Assembly: GCA_023384135.1 (NCBI GenBank) | Contig: JAHDXS010000003.1 | Location: forward strand, 248,001 to 312,000 | Direction of reading: 5' to 3' | DNA length: 64,000 nucleotides | From: Alphaproteobacteria bacterium | GTDB taxonomy: Bacteria > Pseudomonadota > Alphaproteobacteria > Micavibrionales > Micavibrionaceae | Shown: in pieces, positions 8,054-16,181 of the stretch | Layout: every line of letters begins with the position of its first letter | Numbering within the stretch: position 1 is the stretch's first letter | The notes under the pieces: generated by a model | Seen by the model: only the letters and a program-made list of their open reading frames with translations | Database searches by the model: none | What the model was told of the DNA's origin: nothing | Position numbers and translations under genes: made by a program

Positions 8054-8623
8054 ATGGCACTATCCGATATTGCCCTGTCCGCGCGTGCGCTCATCCGCAT
8101 CGGCGCCGCCCCCATCACATCCTTCGCTGACGGCACCGCCGAGTCCGAAATCGCGGGTGCGCTGTTCCGCCCCGTGTGTGACGCGCTGCTCTCCGCCTAT
8201 GGCTGGAGCTTCGCAACCGGGCAGGCGAACCTGACCCAGCTCGTCACGCCCCCTGTGGCCGATTATCAATACGCCTATCAACTGCCCGCCGATTTCCTGC
8301 GCGCCCTTTCGCTCGGCACCGGAACGCGCGGGCGCGGCGCGACTTACCGCATCGCCGCCGGAGCCATCCACACGAATGAAAGCGCGGTGACCCTGACGTA
8401 TATCTTCCGCCCGGAGGAGGAGAGCTTCCCGCCTTACTTCGATCAGGCGCTCATCACACGGCTGGCCGCCGAATTCTGCATCCCCGTGACCGAAAGCACC
8501 TCCCGCGCCGAGGCGTTGTTCAGATTGGCCGAACAGGAATTTCAACGTGCCCGGCAAATCGACGCGCAGCAGGACACCCCCGGCCGCATCGAGGATTTCA
8601 CGCTGGTCACGGTCAGGGATTAA
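8054..8623 (+). CDS. Tail tubular protein A (T7 gp11-like)
   Basis: This 189-aa protein is close to the roughly 196 aa of T7 gp11. The opening MALSDIALSARALIRIGAAP, then CDALLSAYGWSFA, YQYAYQLPADFLRAL and YIFRPEEESFPPYFDQALI, are characteristic of gatekeeper/adaptor proteins that sit below the portal and connect to the nozzle protein. The usual partner gene for tail tubular B is not next to it; a 4.4-kb accessory cassette intervenes. Confidence 0.9.
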   Translation: MALSDIALSARALIRIGAAPITSFADGTAESEIAGALFRPVCDALLSAYGWSFATGQANLTQLVTPPVADYQYAYQLPADFLRALSLGTGTRGRGATYRIAAGAIHTNESAVTLTYIFRPEEESFPPYFDQALITRLAAEFCIPVTESTSRAEALFRLAEQEFQRARQIDAQQDTPGRIEDFTLVTVRD

Positions 8624-8626
8624 ATT

Positions 8627-9229
8627 ATGCCAGACAGAAATAAACCAGTCCGTCATGACGCCACAGGCCGCATCATCCGCGACTGGGAGAGCGAAAGCCG
8701 GAAATGCGGTGATCTTGAGGTGGATTACACGAACGCAGGCGCGCAAGTTTACATCGCCGAACAAAACCTCCGCCGCGCGGAAGGCGAGCGTGACGGGCTG
8801 ATGCACGAAAGGGAGCGTATAGACGATGATCTGGCAGTTTTGTTAAGCGAAATGGAAAAAGAAAGCCGGCAGGGAAGAAAAGCTGAGATAAGAGGCGCAA
8901 AAATTTTCGGCCCCATCGGCGGAATCATCGGGGTTCCTGTAGGGCCTGGAGCCGTGATGGGTTTGGGCGCAGCTGGGATGCGCGTAGGCAGAACTCTGGG
9001 TTATGCTCTGGAAGAGACAGGAGATGCGCTAAATCCAAACACGCGTACCGACTTCACTTTGGATTATGAATTGAAGAAATTGCTGATAAAAAGGCGCAAT
9101 ATTGAAGAAAAAATACAATTCGTGATAGAAAAGATAGAGCGTACGCTTCAGATGGAATACGACAAACGAAAGCGTGTGGAGAGAGATTTGCGGGAACGCC
9201 TCATAACCTGCCGGAGAGAGAAATCATGA
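8627..9229 (+). CDS. Tagged coiled-coil / glycine-zipper protein 1
   Basis: A 200-aa protein whose N-terminus is MP-D with RHDATGRIIRDW at residues 9-20, a signature shared with the products at 10611 and 11537. Residues about 35-90 and 140-195 are charged and heptad-like (coiled coils). Between them a Gly-rich hydrophobic stretch (IFGPIGGIIGVPVGPGAVMG, about residues 97-116) looks able to insert in a membrane as a glycine zipper. The product at 10611 is homologous over its full length. The next gene starts within its stop codon (ATGA), so the two are co-translated. It could be a virion-delivered pore/channel protein or effector; no known family is recognised. Confidence 0.7.
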   Translation: MPDRNKPVRHDATGRIIRDWESESRKCGDLEVDYTNAGAQVYIAEQNLRRAEGERDGLMHERERIDDDLAVLLSEMEKESRQGRKAEIRGAKIFGPIGGIIGVPVGPGAVMGLGAAGMRVGRTLGYALEETGDALNPNTRTDFTLDYELKKLLIKRRNIEEKIQFVIEKIERTLQMEYDKRKRVERDLRERLITCRREKS

Positions 9230-9789
9230 AGGGCAGCCCTGCCGCCGCCGAACAAATGTCTGGCGGGTGGAATCTTTTATGCCGTCGCGAAGTATGGCTG
9301 CGATATGGTCCGCGCCGACTTTATTTTTTTCTTTTATTGGGAAGCACAGGGATTTTTTTGAGCCTGATCGAGGTTTTCGCGGCAATCAGGAGCGCAATAG
9401 AAAGTCAGCAAAACGACATAGGCAGCGAACCTTTTTTTTGGGGTATCGTGACAGCAATCATAAGCATTCAAATTTTTATTTGGGCCTACACATGCTTAAA
9501 GTGGAGGAATAAAAGGAGCGGCCCGGAAGAGCCCGATATTCAGGAGCGTTTTAATCATACCCAGCTCTACATGGTATATGCGCTGGGCGCACTGGGAATA
9601 TTCGCCTGCCTCTGGGATGCTGTTTATCGCATCGCCTTGATCGAGATATACTTAAATCAAAGATTTGAAGTTTTTCACATGACAGAAACACTGGTGTTAG
9701 CAGTCGTCTCATGGGAAATGTTCAAATGGGCAGCCTCAGGAATAAAAAAACGCAAAGCGGGCCGGGGCCATGGACCCGATCCTACGTAA
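9226..9789 (+). CDS. Polytopic membrane protein coupled to tagged protein 1
   Basis: A 187-aa protein overlapping the previous gene by four bases. Four hydrophobic segments are visible: LYFFLLLGSTGIFLSLIEVF, FFWGIVTAIISIQIFIWAYT, LYMVYALGALGIFACLWDAV and a weaker one near the C-terminus (MTETLVLAVVSWEMFKWAA), followed by a basic tail. The region is AT-rich compared with flanking phage genes. Tight coupling of a membrane protein to a presumed pore-like protein suggests an immunity or partner role, but this is untested. Confidence 0.65.
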   Translation: MKGSPAAAEQMSGGWNLLCRREVWLRYGPRRLYFFLLLGSTGIFLSLIEVFAAIRSAIESQQNDIGSEPFFWGIVTAIISIQIFIWAYTCLKWRNKRSGPEEPDIQERFNHTQLYMVYALGALGIFACLWDAVYRIALIEIYLNQRFEVFHMTETLVLAVVSWEMFKWAASGIKKRKAGRGHGPDPT

Positions 9790-9909
9790 ACTCGGCACGA
9801 GAACGCACACATTCCGCAGCGTTGCAGGGCAGGGCACGGTAAAGCTTGAAAATATTCAGTAAAAAGCCTAAAACTCCAGATAGGATAATGAAACACAGGA
9901 GTAAGGCCA

Positions 9910-10140
9910 ATGGCATGGAGAGAGAAATTCGCGGCCCTTCTCGGGCGCGGCAAACAGGAGCCCCAGGACCACAGCCCCGGCTATGGGCTAGGCGAGGAAG
10001 CAGGCTTCACGCTCCCGGTCTTCCCCGAAGACTCTGAGGCCCAGCCGGTTCTTGTCGCGGCGGCGCCCGAACAATTCGCCTTCGCCGGGGTCGTCCACCC
10101 CATCCCCGACGATGACGAACCTTTCCTCGGCATCGGCTGA
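9910..10140 (+). CDS. Small phage-module hypothetical protein
   Basis: A 76-aa acidic, Pro-rich protein (MAWREKFAALLGRGKQ at the start, DDDEPFLGIG at the end) preceded by caggagtaaggcca. Only the first 14 residues look helical and the rest is probably disordered. It is GC-rich like the structural genes and lies between the first tagged unit and a degenerate terminator. The function is unknown. Confidence 0.5.
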   Translation: MAWREKFAALLGRGKQEPQDHSPGYGLGEEAGFTLPVFPEDSEAQPVLVAAAPEQFAFAGVVHPIPDDDEPFLGIG

Positions 10141-10164
10141 GCGCATACGCTGCGAACCGGAAAA

Positions 10165-10196
10165 CCAAACCTCCCCCCCCCGGGCGGTTTTTTTTA
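10165..10196 (+). terminator. Degenerate gggcggtttttttt-type terminator
   Basis: A C run followed by cgggcggtttttttt resembles the right half of the two better hairpins at 10569 and 11495. The left arm is degenerate (ctccccccccc), so termination strength is doubtful. The shared right half suggests that these boundaries are copies of one another. Confidence 0.5.
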
Positions 10197-10526
10197 AGCC
10201 GAAGGCGTTTCTGTCACCTCGATCTTAACAAGCTCTTGCATGTAATGTTTTTGAATCGTTTTTTCTATGAATTTTAAAACGTCCGGCTTGTACTTCTTCT
10301 GCCGCACGATGATGTGAAGTTCATCGGTGTTGCTGTTAATATCGCCTTCAATAATAGTTTTTGGAATCTCCTTCCGAAAGTGAATGACCGCATACAACTC
10401 ATCGGTAAAGTTCAAATATTGGTGCCAGAAATCAGGATCGGCCTCCGCAAGCGCAAGCCTCGTCCTTTGATGAATCTTAGCCCAGGATGGATGAGAGGTT
10501 TTGAGCTTTATAGAAACTTGCGGCAT
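10194..10526 (-). CDS. Hypothetical protein
   Basis: A reverse-strand protein of about 110 aa read from ATG 10526 (MPQVSIKLKTSHPSWAKIHQ); an upstream TTG would add 12 residues. It has mixed alpha/beta character with a charged C-terminal half (VRQKKYKPDVLKFIEKTIQKH). It is AT-rich and oriented against the surrounding phage genes, between two of the similar terminators, so it may be a later insertion. No family is recognised. Confidence 0.5.
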   Translation of the reverse strand: MPQVSIKLKTSHPSWAKIHQRTRLALAEADPDFWHQYLNFTDELYAVIHFRKEIPKTIIEGDINSNTDELHIIVRQKKYKPDVLKFIEKTIQKHYMQELVKIEVTETPSA

Positions 10527-10568
10527 CCTTAAATTCTGACACAGATTAAGACAAAAGTGCAACGCAAG

Positions 10569-10592
10569 CCGCCCCCTCGGGCGGTTTTTTTA
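10569..10592 (+). terminator. Terminator at cassette boundary
   Basis: The hairpin ccgcccc-ct-cgggcgg is followed by ttttttt, then attgagataaggaaagccc leading straight into the second tagged gene. Nearly the same string precedes the third tagged gene at 11495-11536. Confidence 0.75.
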
Positions 10593-10610
10593 TTGAGATA
10601 AGGAAAGCCC

Positions 10611-11210
10611 ATGCCCGAAAACGGAACCCTAACCCGCACCGACGCGACGGGCCGCATCATCCGCGACTGGAATAATGAACGCAAAATATGCGCTGATCTC
10701 GAAGCGGATTATACGAACGCAGGCGCGCAAGTTTACATCGCCGAACAAAACCTTCGCCGCGCGGAAAAAGAGCGCGAAAGCCTGATAGAGCAAAAAGAAC
10801 GTCTTGAAAACGAACTGGCGGTTTTGCAACGGGAAATCGAAAAGGAAAAACAACAGGGAAGGAGAGCGATCAATCGTGGAGCGGAGATCTTTGGCCCCAT
10901 CGGCGCGATTATAGGCATGCCGGTCGGGCCGGGAGGTATGATGGCCCTTGGCGCAGAAGGGATGCTGCTAGGAGGGCGAATAGGCCAATATTTAGAAGAA
11001 ATAGGTGATTCCATAAACAGCAATACAAGAACAGATATAGCCTTGAGCTTTCAAAAACAAAATCTTTTAAGAAAAAAACAGGAAATTGAAAAAAATTTAT
11101 TGTCTGTGTTAAACTCGATAAAAAATACTCTTAGCCCTGAGTACGAAAACAAAAAGAAAGAGGAAACGCATATTCGCGAGCGACTTCTGAACTGCAGGCG
11201 AAAAAATTAA
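10611..11210 (+). CDS. Tagged coiled-coil / glycine-zipper protein 2
   Basis: A 199-aa paralogue of the 8627 product: same MP-E start, RTDATGRIIRDW at residues 9-20, DYTNAGAQVYIAEQNLRRAE at about 35-54, a Gly-rich hydrophobic stretch (IFGPIGAIIGMPVGPGGMM, about residues 98-116) and a C-terminal charged coiled coil ending LLNCRRKN. The N-terminal half is much better conserved, at both DNA and protein level, than the AT-rich C-terminal coil. It starts after an aaggaaa site just downstream of a terminator. A pore/channel or effector role is inferred from architecture only. Confidence 0.7.
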   Translation: MPENGTLTRTDATGRIIRDWNNERKICADLEADYTNAGAQVYIAEQNLRRAEKERESLIEQKERLENELAVLQREIEKEKQQGRRAINRGAEIFGPIGAIIGMPVGPGGMMALGAEGMLLGGRIGQYLEEIGDSINSNTRTDIALSFQKQNLLRKKQEIEKNLLSVLNSIKNTLSPEYENKKKEETHIRERLLNCRRKN

Positions 11211-11218
11211 ATAGAGAT

Positions 11219-11410
11219 TTGAAATTGGAAAATCTTCAGCCGGAAAAGCCCGCCAAACCCCCATTCTATAATAAAAGCGTACATGGATGGGCGGTTGTGA
11301 TAGCGGTGATTGCGTTTGCAAGTCAGCTGACATGGCAATTCGGCCCTGTGTATGGCATCCCGGGGGGGCTTATCAGCGCAGGGCTCTATCACATCCTTAT
11401 GCGCCCATAA
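11219..11410 (+). CDS. Small two-helix membrane protein downstream of tagged protein 2
   Basis: A 63-aa frame starting with TTG eight bases after the preceding stop (agaga upstream). Two hydrophobic segments, HGWAVVIAVIAFASQLTWQF and VYGIPGGLISAGLYHIL, follow a short polar N-terminus. It mirrors the arrangement at 8627/9226, where a tagged protein is followed by a membrane protein, although the two membrane proteins do not look homologous. An immunity-like or partner role is conjecture. Confidence 0.5.
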   Translation: MKLENLQPEKPAKPPFYNKSVHGWAVVIAVIAFASQLTWQFGPVYGIPGGLISAGLYHILMRP

Positions 11411-11494
11411 TCATCCGCAATTCCTGCTAAACGCAGAATAAAATTTTTTATCCAAAAGCTATCAAAGCTTGACCATCAAGAACGCAATCGCAAA

Positions 11495-11518
11495 CCGCCC
11501 CCCGGGCGGTTTTTTTAT
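11495..11518 (+). terminator. Terminator at cassette boundary
   Basis: The hairpin ccgccc-ccc-gggcgg is followed by tttttttattgagaaaaggaaaccgcc and then the third tagged gene. It is the best copy of the repeated boundary sequence. Confidence 0.8.
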
Positions 11519-11536
11519 TGAGAAAAGGAAACCGCC

Positions 11537-12319
11537 ATGCCCGATACCCGCACCCCCGCCCGCACCGACGCGACGGGCCGCATCATCCGCGATTGGGATA
11601 CACAAAACGAGACCCCGCTTCCAAAGCGCAAGCCTACAACGGGCATGGAACCGCCCCCTTATCGCCGCGATGTCTTCAAGGGCGAACGCCGGACCGAATG
11701 GGACGACTGGAGCCGGATTTTGCAGCTGGACAAAACGCTTTCAGGCGCTGAGAAAAAAGCGTTCCACGACATTTTCGCCGCAGAGGGCGGAATGAAAAAA
11801 GCCCCCGGCGGCTCCGCAGTCGCAGGAATTTTACAGACGACATTGAATGACTTGATCACGAGAAAGAGAGTGGAGCCGCTAGTAGGCCGGAAAGGAGAGG
11901 AAATTAAGACGGATGATCTCGATCTTCAGGATGTTAAAGATGTTTACAAGGGCTTCTTCAATCAACATTTTGAAGGTCCGGCAAAGACATATAATTTGAA
12001 GAGCCAAAAAAGAGCAATAGAAGGGTACCAGATTCTAGGGCTTATAGGAGATCCAAGAATAGCGTCGTCAGTTGCCGATATGCTTTTTAGGGAGGGCTCG
12101 GGCAAAGGATCTGAAATTATCCAAAACTCTATCAGGCTGTCCGACCCCGAGCAGGATACAGGGAAAGGTGGTGCATTTAGAAGCATGACCCTGAAAGCCC
12201 TTCAGGAAATCGCAAAGGACCCCCGAAAAGCCAGAAGCTTTCTTGAATTTTCAGCCAATGCGAGAAGGAGAGAGGAAAAGGCCCGCAACGACTATTTCCG
12301 TTTCCGAGATGAAGAATAG
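11537..12319 (+). CDS. Tagged GH108-like muramidase-domain protein
   Basis: A 260-aa protein with MP-D start and RTDATGRIIRDW at residues 9-20, identical to tagged protein 2. After a linker, the body resembles the glycoside hydrolase 108/TtsA-type peptidoglycan hydrolases: FHDIFAAEGG near residue 80 (the Glu of the EGG motif is the expected catalytic acid), DVKDVYKGFFNQHF, and ASSVADMLFREGSGKGSEII before a C-terminal helix rich in Arg/Glu. Peptidoglycan cleavage is therefore likely but not proven. The tag upstream of an enzymatic domain suggests a common delivery or docking signal. Confidence 0.65.
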   Translation: MPDTRTPARTDATGRIIRDWDTQNETPLPKRKPTTGMEPPPYRRDVFKGERRTEWDDWSRILQLDKTLSGAEKKAFHDIFAAEGGMKKAPGGSAVAGILQTTLNDLITRKRVEPLVGRKGEEIKTDDLDLQDVKDVYKGFFNQHFEGPAKTYNLKSQKRAIEGYQILGLIGDPRIASSVADMLFREGSGKGSEIIQNSIRLSDPEQDTGKGGAFRSMTLKALQEIAKDPRKARSFLEFSANARRREEKARNDYFRFRDEE

Positions 12320-12331
12320 AAAGACGCGATC

Positions 12332-13018
12332 CTATAAGGTCCCGTCCGCCGTCGATTTTTTGTATTTTTCGATCAAATCCTTGGCGGGGCTCCCTGTAAG
12401 AATGTCCATCGGCGGAAGATAATCCTGCGCGTCAAGGTCACTTTCAATAACGGATACAAGGCTCCAGTAATCGGGATGGTCCTTGCGCGAGAACGTATAG
12501 GTGCCGCTCAACTGATAAAATCCTCTGGTAAAACGGTAATCTTCCGCTTTCGTATTTTTATCACCATAAGTGCCGCTGATCGTGCCTGTGAAGTCGAATT
12601 CATAAGTCCTGATTTCGGTAATGTTGCCGTTGAGAATGCCGACATTGACGGATTGTGCGCTGCCGCGGTCCTCTAGGCGGTATTCATGCCAGCCCATCAG
12701 CGTGTAAGGGCCGCGCGGACAGCCAGGCTTCTCAGGCTGGCCCTCTGATACCAGAAGAAAGCCGGGTGAGCGGGTTTCGCCTTGTGCTGAACGGATCAAA
12801 TCGACGGCTTTACCGAGGCCGTGCTGTCCGCGCGGAATCGTGATGTCGAGTTGGTTTTGCATCAGTTCAGGATCGTAAAGCAGCTTCGCCTCCGCCTCGT
12901 CCTTGATGACGGTCGTGGCCGAGGAGGGACACACGGGCGCTCCGCCCGGCCTCGCCACCGCACAGGCGGCAAGGGCAAACAGACTGAGAACGGCAATCAA
13001 AAATTTTAAGCGCATCAT
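12332..13018 (-). CDS. Lipoprotein of unknown function
   Basis: A 228-aa protein with an N-terminal signal peptide and lipobox ending LFALAAC, so it should be lipid-anchored in the envelope. The mature part has no recognised domain; it includes CPRGPYTLMGWHEYRLEDRG and a beta-rich middle. It is convergent with the tagged muramidase gene (12 bases between stops) and divergent from tail tubular B. An envelope lipoprotein next to a peptidoglycan hydrolase could be a protective partner or a lysogenic conversion factor; this is speculation. Confidence 0.7.
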   Translation of the reverse strand: MMRLKFLIAVLSLFALAACAVARPGGAPVCPSSATTVIKDEAEAKLLYDPELMQNQLDITIPRGQHGLGKAVDLIRSAQGETRSPGFLLVSEGQPEKPGCPRGPYTLMGWHEYRLEDRGSAQSVNVGILNGNITEIRTYEFDFTGTISGTYGDKNTKAEDYRFTRGFYQLSGTYTFSRKDHPDYWSLVSVIESDLDAQDYLPPMDILTGSPAKDLIEKYKKSTADGTL

Positions 13019-13088
13019 CTCGAAAAGTTAGCACGCCTGCAAGGCGCGGAAAAGAACGCAAGTAAGTAATCAAAAAAAGGAAACCCCC

Positions 13089-14987
13089 ATGACCCTGATC
13101 ACCGAAGTGAAAACCACCTTCACCGCCGGCGAAGTCTCCCGCGCGCTTCTGGGGCGCGGCGATTTGCGCGCCTACGATAACGGCGCGCTGGCCCTGCGCA
13201 ACGTCTTCATCAACCCCACGGGCGGGGTACGCCGCCGCTTCGGCCTCGGCTTTGTCGATACCGCGCCGGGCAACGGCAAGATCATCGCGTTTGAATTCAA
13301 CACCGAACAGACCGCGCTGCTGCTCCTCACGCACGAACGGATCGACATTTACACGGGCGGCCTGCTCGCCGCCACCATCGCCGCGCCGTGGGAGGAATCG
13401 CAGATCGCGCAGCTCGCCTGGATTCAAAGCGCCGACACGCTGCTGCTCGTCCACCCCGACGTGCCGCCGCGCAAGCTCACGCGCGGAACAGGCGGAACAT
13501 GGACGCTATCAAACTGGAGCTTTTTCACCGAAAACAACGTGACGCATCAGCCTTATTATAAATTCGCCGAGTCCGAAGTCACTCTGACCCCCAGCGCGAC
13601 GACGGGCGCGATCACCCTGACATCCTCCGCCTCGGTCTTCGAGGCGGGGCACGAAAACACGCGCCTGCGCGTCGGCGGGAAAGAAGTGCTCATCACCGAT
13701 TTCGACTCCCCCACGGTGGTCAGCGCGACCGTGATCGAAACCCTGGCGGGCACGTCCGCCACCATCGACTGGGCGGAGCAGGCCTTTTCCCCCGTGCGCG
13801 GATACCCCGTCACCGTCGCCTTCCATCAGGACCGCCTCGTGATCGGCGGCAGCCGCGACCTGCCCAACCGCCTCTGGTTCTCCAAATCCGGCGACCTGTT
13901 CAACTTCGACCTCGGCACCGGGCTGGACGACGAGGCCATCGAATTCGCCATCCTCTCCGATCAGGTCAACGCGATCCGGGGTGTGTTCTCAAGCCGCCAT
14001 CTACAGGTCTTCACAAGTGGCGCGGAATGGATGGTCACGGGCGACCCGCTCACCCCCGGCGCGGTGCAAATCCGGCGGCAGACGCGCACAGGCTCCGTCA
14101 TCAACCGCTACATCCCGCCGCTGAACGTAGACGGCGCGACCCTGTATGTCGCCCGCAGCCGCAGCGAGATCCATGAATTTCTCTATACCGATCTGGAGCA
14201 GGCCTACACCTCCACCGACCTCGCGCTGCTCTCGCGCCATGTGATCGAAAACCCGGTCGATCAGGATTACGACCAGCGCAACCGCCTTCTGTTCGTGGTG
14301 CGCGAGGACGGGAAATTCGCGACCCTCACCGTCTTCCGCGCCGAAGCCGTCTCCGCCTGGACGCTGCACGAAACCGACGGGCTCGTGAAATCCGTCGCCG
14401 TGGTGGGCGACGAGGTGTATATGCTCATCAACCGGGCGGGGGACTATCTGCTCGAACTCTTTGATTCAAACCTCCATCTCGACTCCGCGCTGGCCGGGGA
14501 GGCAGGCAGCCCCGCAACCGTATGGTCCGGCCTCGACCATCTGGAGGGCCGCACCGTCAGCGTCAAGGCCGACGGCGCGCTCCTGCCCGGCCATCTCGTG
14601 ACGGGCGGCGCGGTGACGCTCTCCGAACCCGCGAGCGCGGTGGAAATCGGTCTACCCTATACGCACATCATCGAACCCCTGCCGCCGAACGAAACCACCG
14701 CCGTTGGGCCGGGCCGCAAGGTACGCCTCGTGCGCGGCCTCTTCCGGCTGAAGGATACGGCATCCTTGCGCCTTGATACGGGAAGGGGGCTAAAGGATAT
14801 AACGCTCCGCCAGATCGGGGAGGATGAAATCCTCGACGGACCCGCGCCGCTGGTCAGCGGCGATATCGCCGTGCGCGCCCTCGGCTGGCAGAAGGACGGC
14901 ACGAAGCCCCTCTGGCGCATCGAGCAATCCGCCCCGCTGCCCTTCGAGCTTCTCTCCGTCACCACGGAGTTGAAGGTGAATGAATAA
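13089..14987 (+). CDS. Tail tubular protein B (T7 gp12-like nozzle)
   Basis: A 632-aa protein with strong start context (aaaaaaggaaacccccATG). Typical regions are TFTAGEVSRALLGRGDLRAYDNGALALRNVFINPTGGVRRR (residues about 11-50, seen here in parts), FVDTAPGNGKIIAFEFNTEQ, and the central SKSGDLFNFDLGTGLDDEAIEF with VFTSGAEWMVTG, all characteristic of podovirus nozzle proteins. It forms the tail tube tip below tail tubular A. Length is below T7 gp12 (about 794 aa) but normal for alphaproteobacterial elements. Confidence 0.88.
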   Translation: MTLITEVKTTFTAGEVSRALLGRGDLRAYDNGALALRNVFINPTGGVRRRFGLGFVDTAPGNGKIIAFEFNTEQTALLLLTHERIDIYTGGLLAATIAAPWEESQIAQLAWIQSADTLLLVHPDVPPRKLTRGTGGTWTLSNWSFFTENNVTHQPYYKFAESEVTLTPSATTGAITLTSSASVFEAGHENTRLRVGGKEVLITDFDSPTVVSATVIETLAGTSATIDWAEQAFSPVRGYPVTVAFHQDRLVIGGSRDLPNRLWFSKSGDLFNFDLGTGLDDEAIEFAILSDQVNAIRGVFSSRHLQVFTSGAEWMVTGDPLTPGAVQIRRQTRTGSVINRYIPPLNVDGATLYVARSRSEIHEFLYTDLEQAYTSTDLALLSRHVIENPVDQDYDQRNRLLFVVREDGKFATLTVFRAEAVSAWTLHETDGLVKSVAVVGDEVYMLINRAGDYLLELFDSNLHLDSALAGEAGSPATVWSGLDHLEGRTVSVKADGALLPGHLVTGGAVTLSEPASAVEIGLPYTHIIEPLPPNETTAVGPGRKVRLVRGLFRLKDTASLRLDTGRGLKDITLRQIGEDEILDGPAPLVSGDIAVRALGWQKDGTKPLWRIEQSAPLPFELLSVTTELKVNE

Positions 14988-15013
14988 CCCTAACATTTGA
15001 AAGGACCCCCATC

Positions 15014-15520
15014 ATGGCCGCCTTAACCCCCGTACTCTCATTGCTCGGCACGGTCGGCAGCGTCGTCTCCGCCGGAAACGCCATCCTCGGCGGCGTGCAG
15101 GACCTCGCCGGCGTCGGCAGGCAGCAGCAAAAGAGGGAAGACAACCTCGCCCTCGACCAGCTCCGCCGTCAGCAAACCCTCCAGCAGAAACAGCTCGAAG
15201 ACCGCGCCGTTTTGGAGCGCGAACAGATCGCCCTCAACACCCGCCAGACCGAGGAGCAGCGCCAGCAAGCCTTGCGCCGCGCCGTCGCCCGTCAGAGGGC
15301 CAGTTTCGGCTCGCAAGGCGTGGGCAGCGGCACGGGCTCCGCGCAGGCCGTTCTTCTAGGCCTCTTCGACGAATCCGAGGATGAACGCACAAAGCGCGAG
15401 GAGTTGGATAGCCTCCGCCTGACCGCTCTGGATCAGAATATAGGCCAGAGCCGCGCCCTGAACGTGCTGCAGCGCACACAACTGGCGGAACGCCAGCGAT
15501 TGATGAGGCAGTTTCTCTAA
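15014..15520 (+). CDS. Internal virion protein, T7 gp14-like
   Basis: A 168-aa protein with a hydrophobic Gly/Ala-rich N-terminus (VLSLLGTVGSVVSAGNAILG) followed by a long Gln/Arg/Glu coiled coil and the motif RASFGSQGVGSGTGSAQAVL (residues about 96-115), a pattern typical of gp14-type internal core proteins. In T7 this protein is ejected to form a channel in the outer membrane. Position directly after the nozzle gene agrees. Larger partners equivalent to gp15/gp16 are not seen. Confidence 0.75.
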   Translation: MAALTPVLSLLGTVGSVVSAGNAILGGVQDLAGVGRQQQKREDNLALDQLRRQQTLQQKQLEDRAVLEREQIALNTRQTEEQRQQALRRAVARQRASFGSQGVGSGTGSAQAVLLGLFDESEDERTKREELDSLRLTALDQNIGQSRALNVLQRTQLAERQRLMRQFL

Positions 15521-15666
15521 CCCCTTGGAGATATTTCTTTAATCGCGAATCTGTGGTAGGCTCGTAATTAAGTTTGACGGGCTGGCCTATTTTTTATTAA
15601 AATTCGCTCATATAAGGACGGGGCTAACCCGCGACAAGAGCGCCTAACAGGGAGAGAACGACCGGC

Positions 15667-16077
15667 ATGAGATTTGCGAACGTCCCGGATTTTGAAGATT
15701 TCGACCCTGCGGTCCTGACCCGTTCGGGCAACAGTCACTTCATAATTGTTGGTAATTTCTTCTTTCAGGATGATCCGCTCTCCATCGATGGTCGCCGCCG
15801 CCGCTTCAATTTCAAGAGCGGGATCAGCGAAACGGCCTTCCACGCCCTGATGCGCGAATTCTGCGACCGCCGCAACCGCCAGATCATGCTGGCGGGCGAG
15901 GATGTCTCGATCATCACCGGAGACCTTAACGATTTCCGCACGCTCCAGCTTGAAAACGGTGCGCGCTTCTCTTACGATTTCGTGGACGCCAAAAAGGTTG
16001 AGGAATACGTAACCTACACCCGCAGCGCGGGCGGCATTCCCCAATCGCAGTTCCGCGAAGTTCGCCTCGACGCCTGA
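15667..16077 (+). CDS. Hypothetical protein (weak paralogue of 16182 product)
   Basis: A 136-aa protein beginning MRFANVPDFEDFDPAVLTRS. Its middle (SHFIIVGNFFFQDDPLSIDG, FKSGISETAFHALMREF) aligns loosely with the next gene product (LVIANFAYEEDRVT, YSGLSENGFDALIGH). This suggests an old duplication. There is no signal peptide, membrane span or recognised domain. It lies between virion genes and may be accessory cargo. Confidence 0.6.
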   Translation: MRFANVPDFEDFDPAVLTRSGNSHFIIVGNFFFQDDPLSIDGRRRRFNFKSGISETAFHALMREFCDRRNRQIMLAGEDVSIITGDLNDFRTLQLENGARFSYDFVDAKKVEEYVTYTRSAGGIPQSQFREVRLDA

Positions 16078-16181
16078 TTTACGCACAGATAATAGAACCG
16101 TGAATGTATTATGTTAATGCATCCGCGAGTCCGGTTGTGGTATAAAAAATTAAGCTATTAAGCATATAACGGGATACAGGG

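Noticed and set aside
9770-9862. 30-codon frame (MDPILRKLGTRT...) after the first membrane protein
   Set aside because: It lies mainly in the tail of the preceding gene and has no ribosome site or conserved feature.
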